Shown piece after piece: positions 63,732 through 64,000 of a stretch of 64,000 nt of DNA (the first letter of the stretch is position 1; each line of letters starts with the position of its first letter). The notes beneath the pieces are model-generated. The model saw only the letters and a program-made list of their open reading frames with translations, was not told where the DNA came from and searched no databases. Source of the DNA: Coprococcus sp. OM04-5BH (GTDB lineage Bacteria > Bacillota > Clostridia > Lachnospirales > Lachnospiraceae); contig NZ_QULM01000001.1 in the NCBI RefSeq assembly GCF_003482105.1, positions 1,162,713-1,226,712 on the forward strand, in the 5' to 3' direction. Position numbers and translations under genes: made by a program.

Positions 63732-63760
63732 TTGACAGATGCTTCTAAATGTGATAACCT
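63732..63760 (+). promoter_or_regulatory. rRNA-type promoter P2
   Basis: TTGACA at 63732-63737 and TAACCT at 63755-63760, 17-base spacer. The block AAATAAAAAAGTTGTTGACA that leads into it is repeated 86 bases on. Confidence 0.75.
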
Positions 63761-63817
63761 ATACAGGCTGTCGCAAGTGAGAAACACAAACGACAACAAA
63801 ACAAAATAAAAAAGTTG

Positions 63818-63846
63818 TTGACAAACGGTTTTAAATGTGATATCTT
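63818..63846 (+). promoter_or_regulatory. rRNA-type promoter P3
   Basis: TTGACA at 63818-63823 and TATCTT at 63841-63846, 17-base spacer ending TGTGA as in P2. Confidence 0.8.
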
Positions 63847-64000
63847 GTAAAAGTTGTTGCGAACGAAATCGTGAAGCGACAAAAACAAATGAACCATGAA
63901 AATTTAACAACATGACAACCCTGAAATTTCTTATAAAATTTCAAGAACGTTGGATGGTAAAACATCAACAAACCAATAACAGTAAAAAAGGTTAGGAAGA
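63847..64000 (+). other. Leader of a probable rRNA operon
   Basis: AT-rich sequence after P3 with no gene. It includes TGAAATTT/AAATTTCA forming a hairpin at about 63922-63944. Three tandem TTGACA promoters and a leader free of ribosome sites suggest that 16S rRNA begins after the window; this is inference. Confidence 0.5.

Overview
The window is a densely coded chromosomal segment of a low-to-mid-GC Gram-positive anaerobe. The best guess is a spore-capable member of the Lachnospiraceae (Clostridia), possibly Coprococcus-like; the genus is inference only. The family-level call rests on strong AAGGAGG ribosome sites, spore genes (cotJA/B/C, yyaC), indolepyruvate:ferredoxin oxidoreductase (iorAB), a UmuC/YolD pair, a minimal SufCB-type Fe-S pair, and MoxR/DUF58/VWA and CpsB/C/D-like sets. 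No phage, insertion sequence or CRISPR array was seen.

Layout. 1-1.6 kb: end of a PhoB-type response regulator and its PhoR-like kinase. 1.7-7.1 kb: SufC/SufB-like pair, zinc metallopeptidase, membrane-anchored hypothetical, patatin, HAD phosphatase, isochorismatase-fold hydrolase. 7.2-14.2 kb: MoxR-DUF58-membrane protein-VWA-VWA-TPR operon running into an Xaa-Pro aminopeptidase. 14.2-18.9 kb: DUF975/CmpB membrane fusion, a decayed GGDEF remnant, metY-like gene and pyrC. 19-22.8 kb: iorAB behind a folded leader, then a membrane diguanylate cyclase. 22.8-25.7 kb: a cell-wall amidase facing left, then UmuC-like polymerase and YolD-like protein. 25.8-27.0 kb: secreted WYYV-repeat protein.

27.2-33.1 kb: one apparent operon joining a candidate sortase substrate, a sortase, a membrane protein, and a bacterial tyrosine-kinase module (CpsB phosphatase, Wzz-like activator, CpsD kinase) plus an amidohydrolase. 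No glycosyltransferase is present. 33.4-38.7 kb: a 1755-residue secreted protein of about 16 Ig-like repeats and four FN3-like domains. 39.6 kb: tRNA-Gln(CTG). 39.9-44.1 kb: acyl-ACP thioesterase, CvfB, RidA, CPBP protease, SmtB-type zinc sensor, HAD phosphatase. 44.2-45.8 kb: pyrG (minus).

46-49.3 kb: a metallophosphoesterase-like membrane protein with lost active-site residues, then a MATE exporter. 49.3-52.8 kb (minus): cotJCBA and tex. 53-57.3 kb: MESH1-type alarmone hydrolase, a 49-residue membrane protein (minus), ung, histidine phosphatase, leuA. 57.4-63.6 kb: CBS-pair protein, coiled-coil membrane protein overlapping yyaC tail-to-tail, an MPN-like/TM/LysM protein whose JAMM ligands are missing, DUF5711 propeller and CvpA-like protein. 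The last 370 bases carry three tandem strong promoters that look like an rRNA operon promoter region; the rRNA itself would lie beyond the window.

The least explained parts are the inactive-MPN/LysM protein, the degenerate Mre11-like membrane protein, the sortase/tyrosine-kinase operon with a non-LPXTG candidate substrate, and the folded leaders before iorA, the giant repeat protein and the DUF5711 gene.
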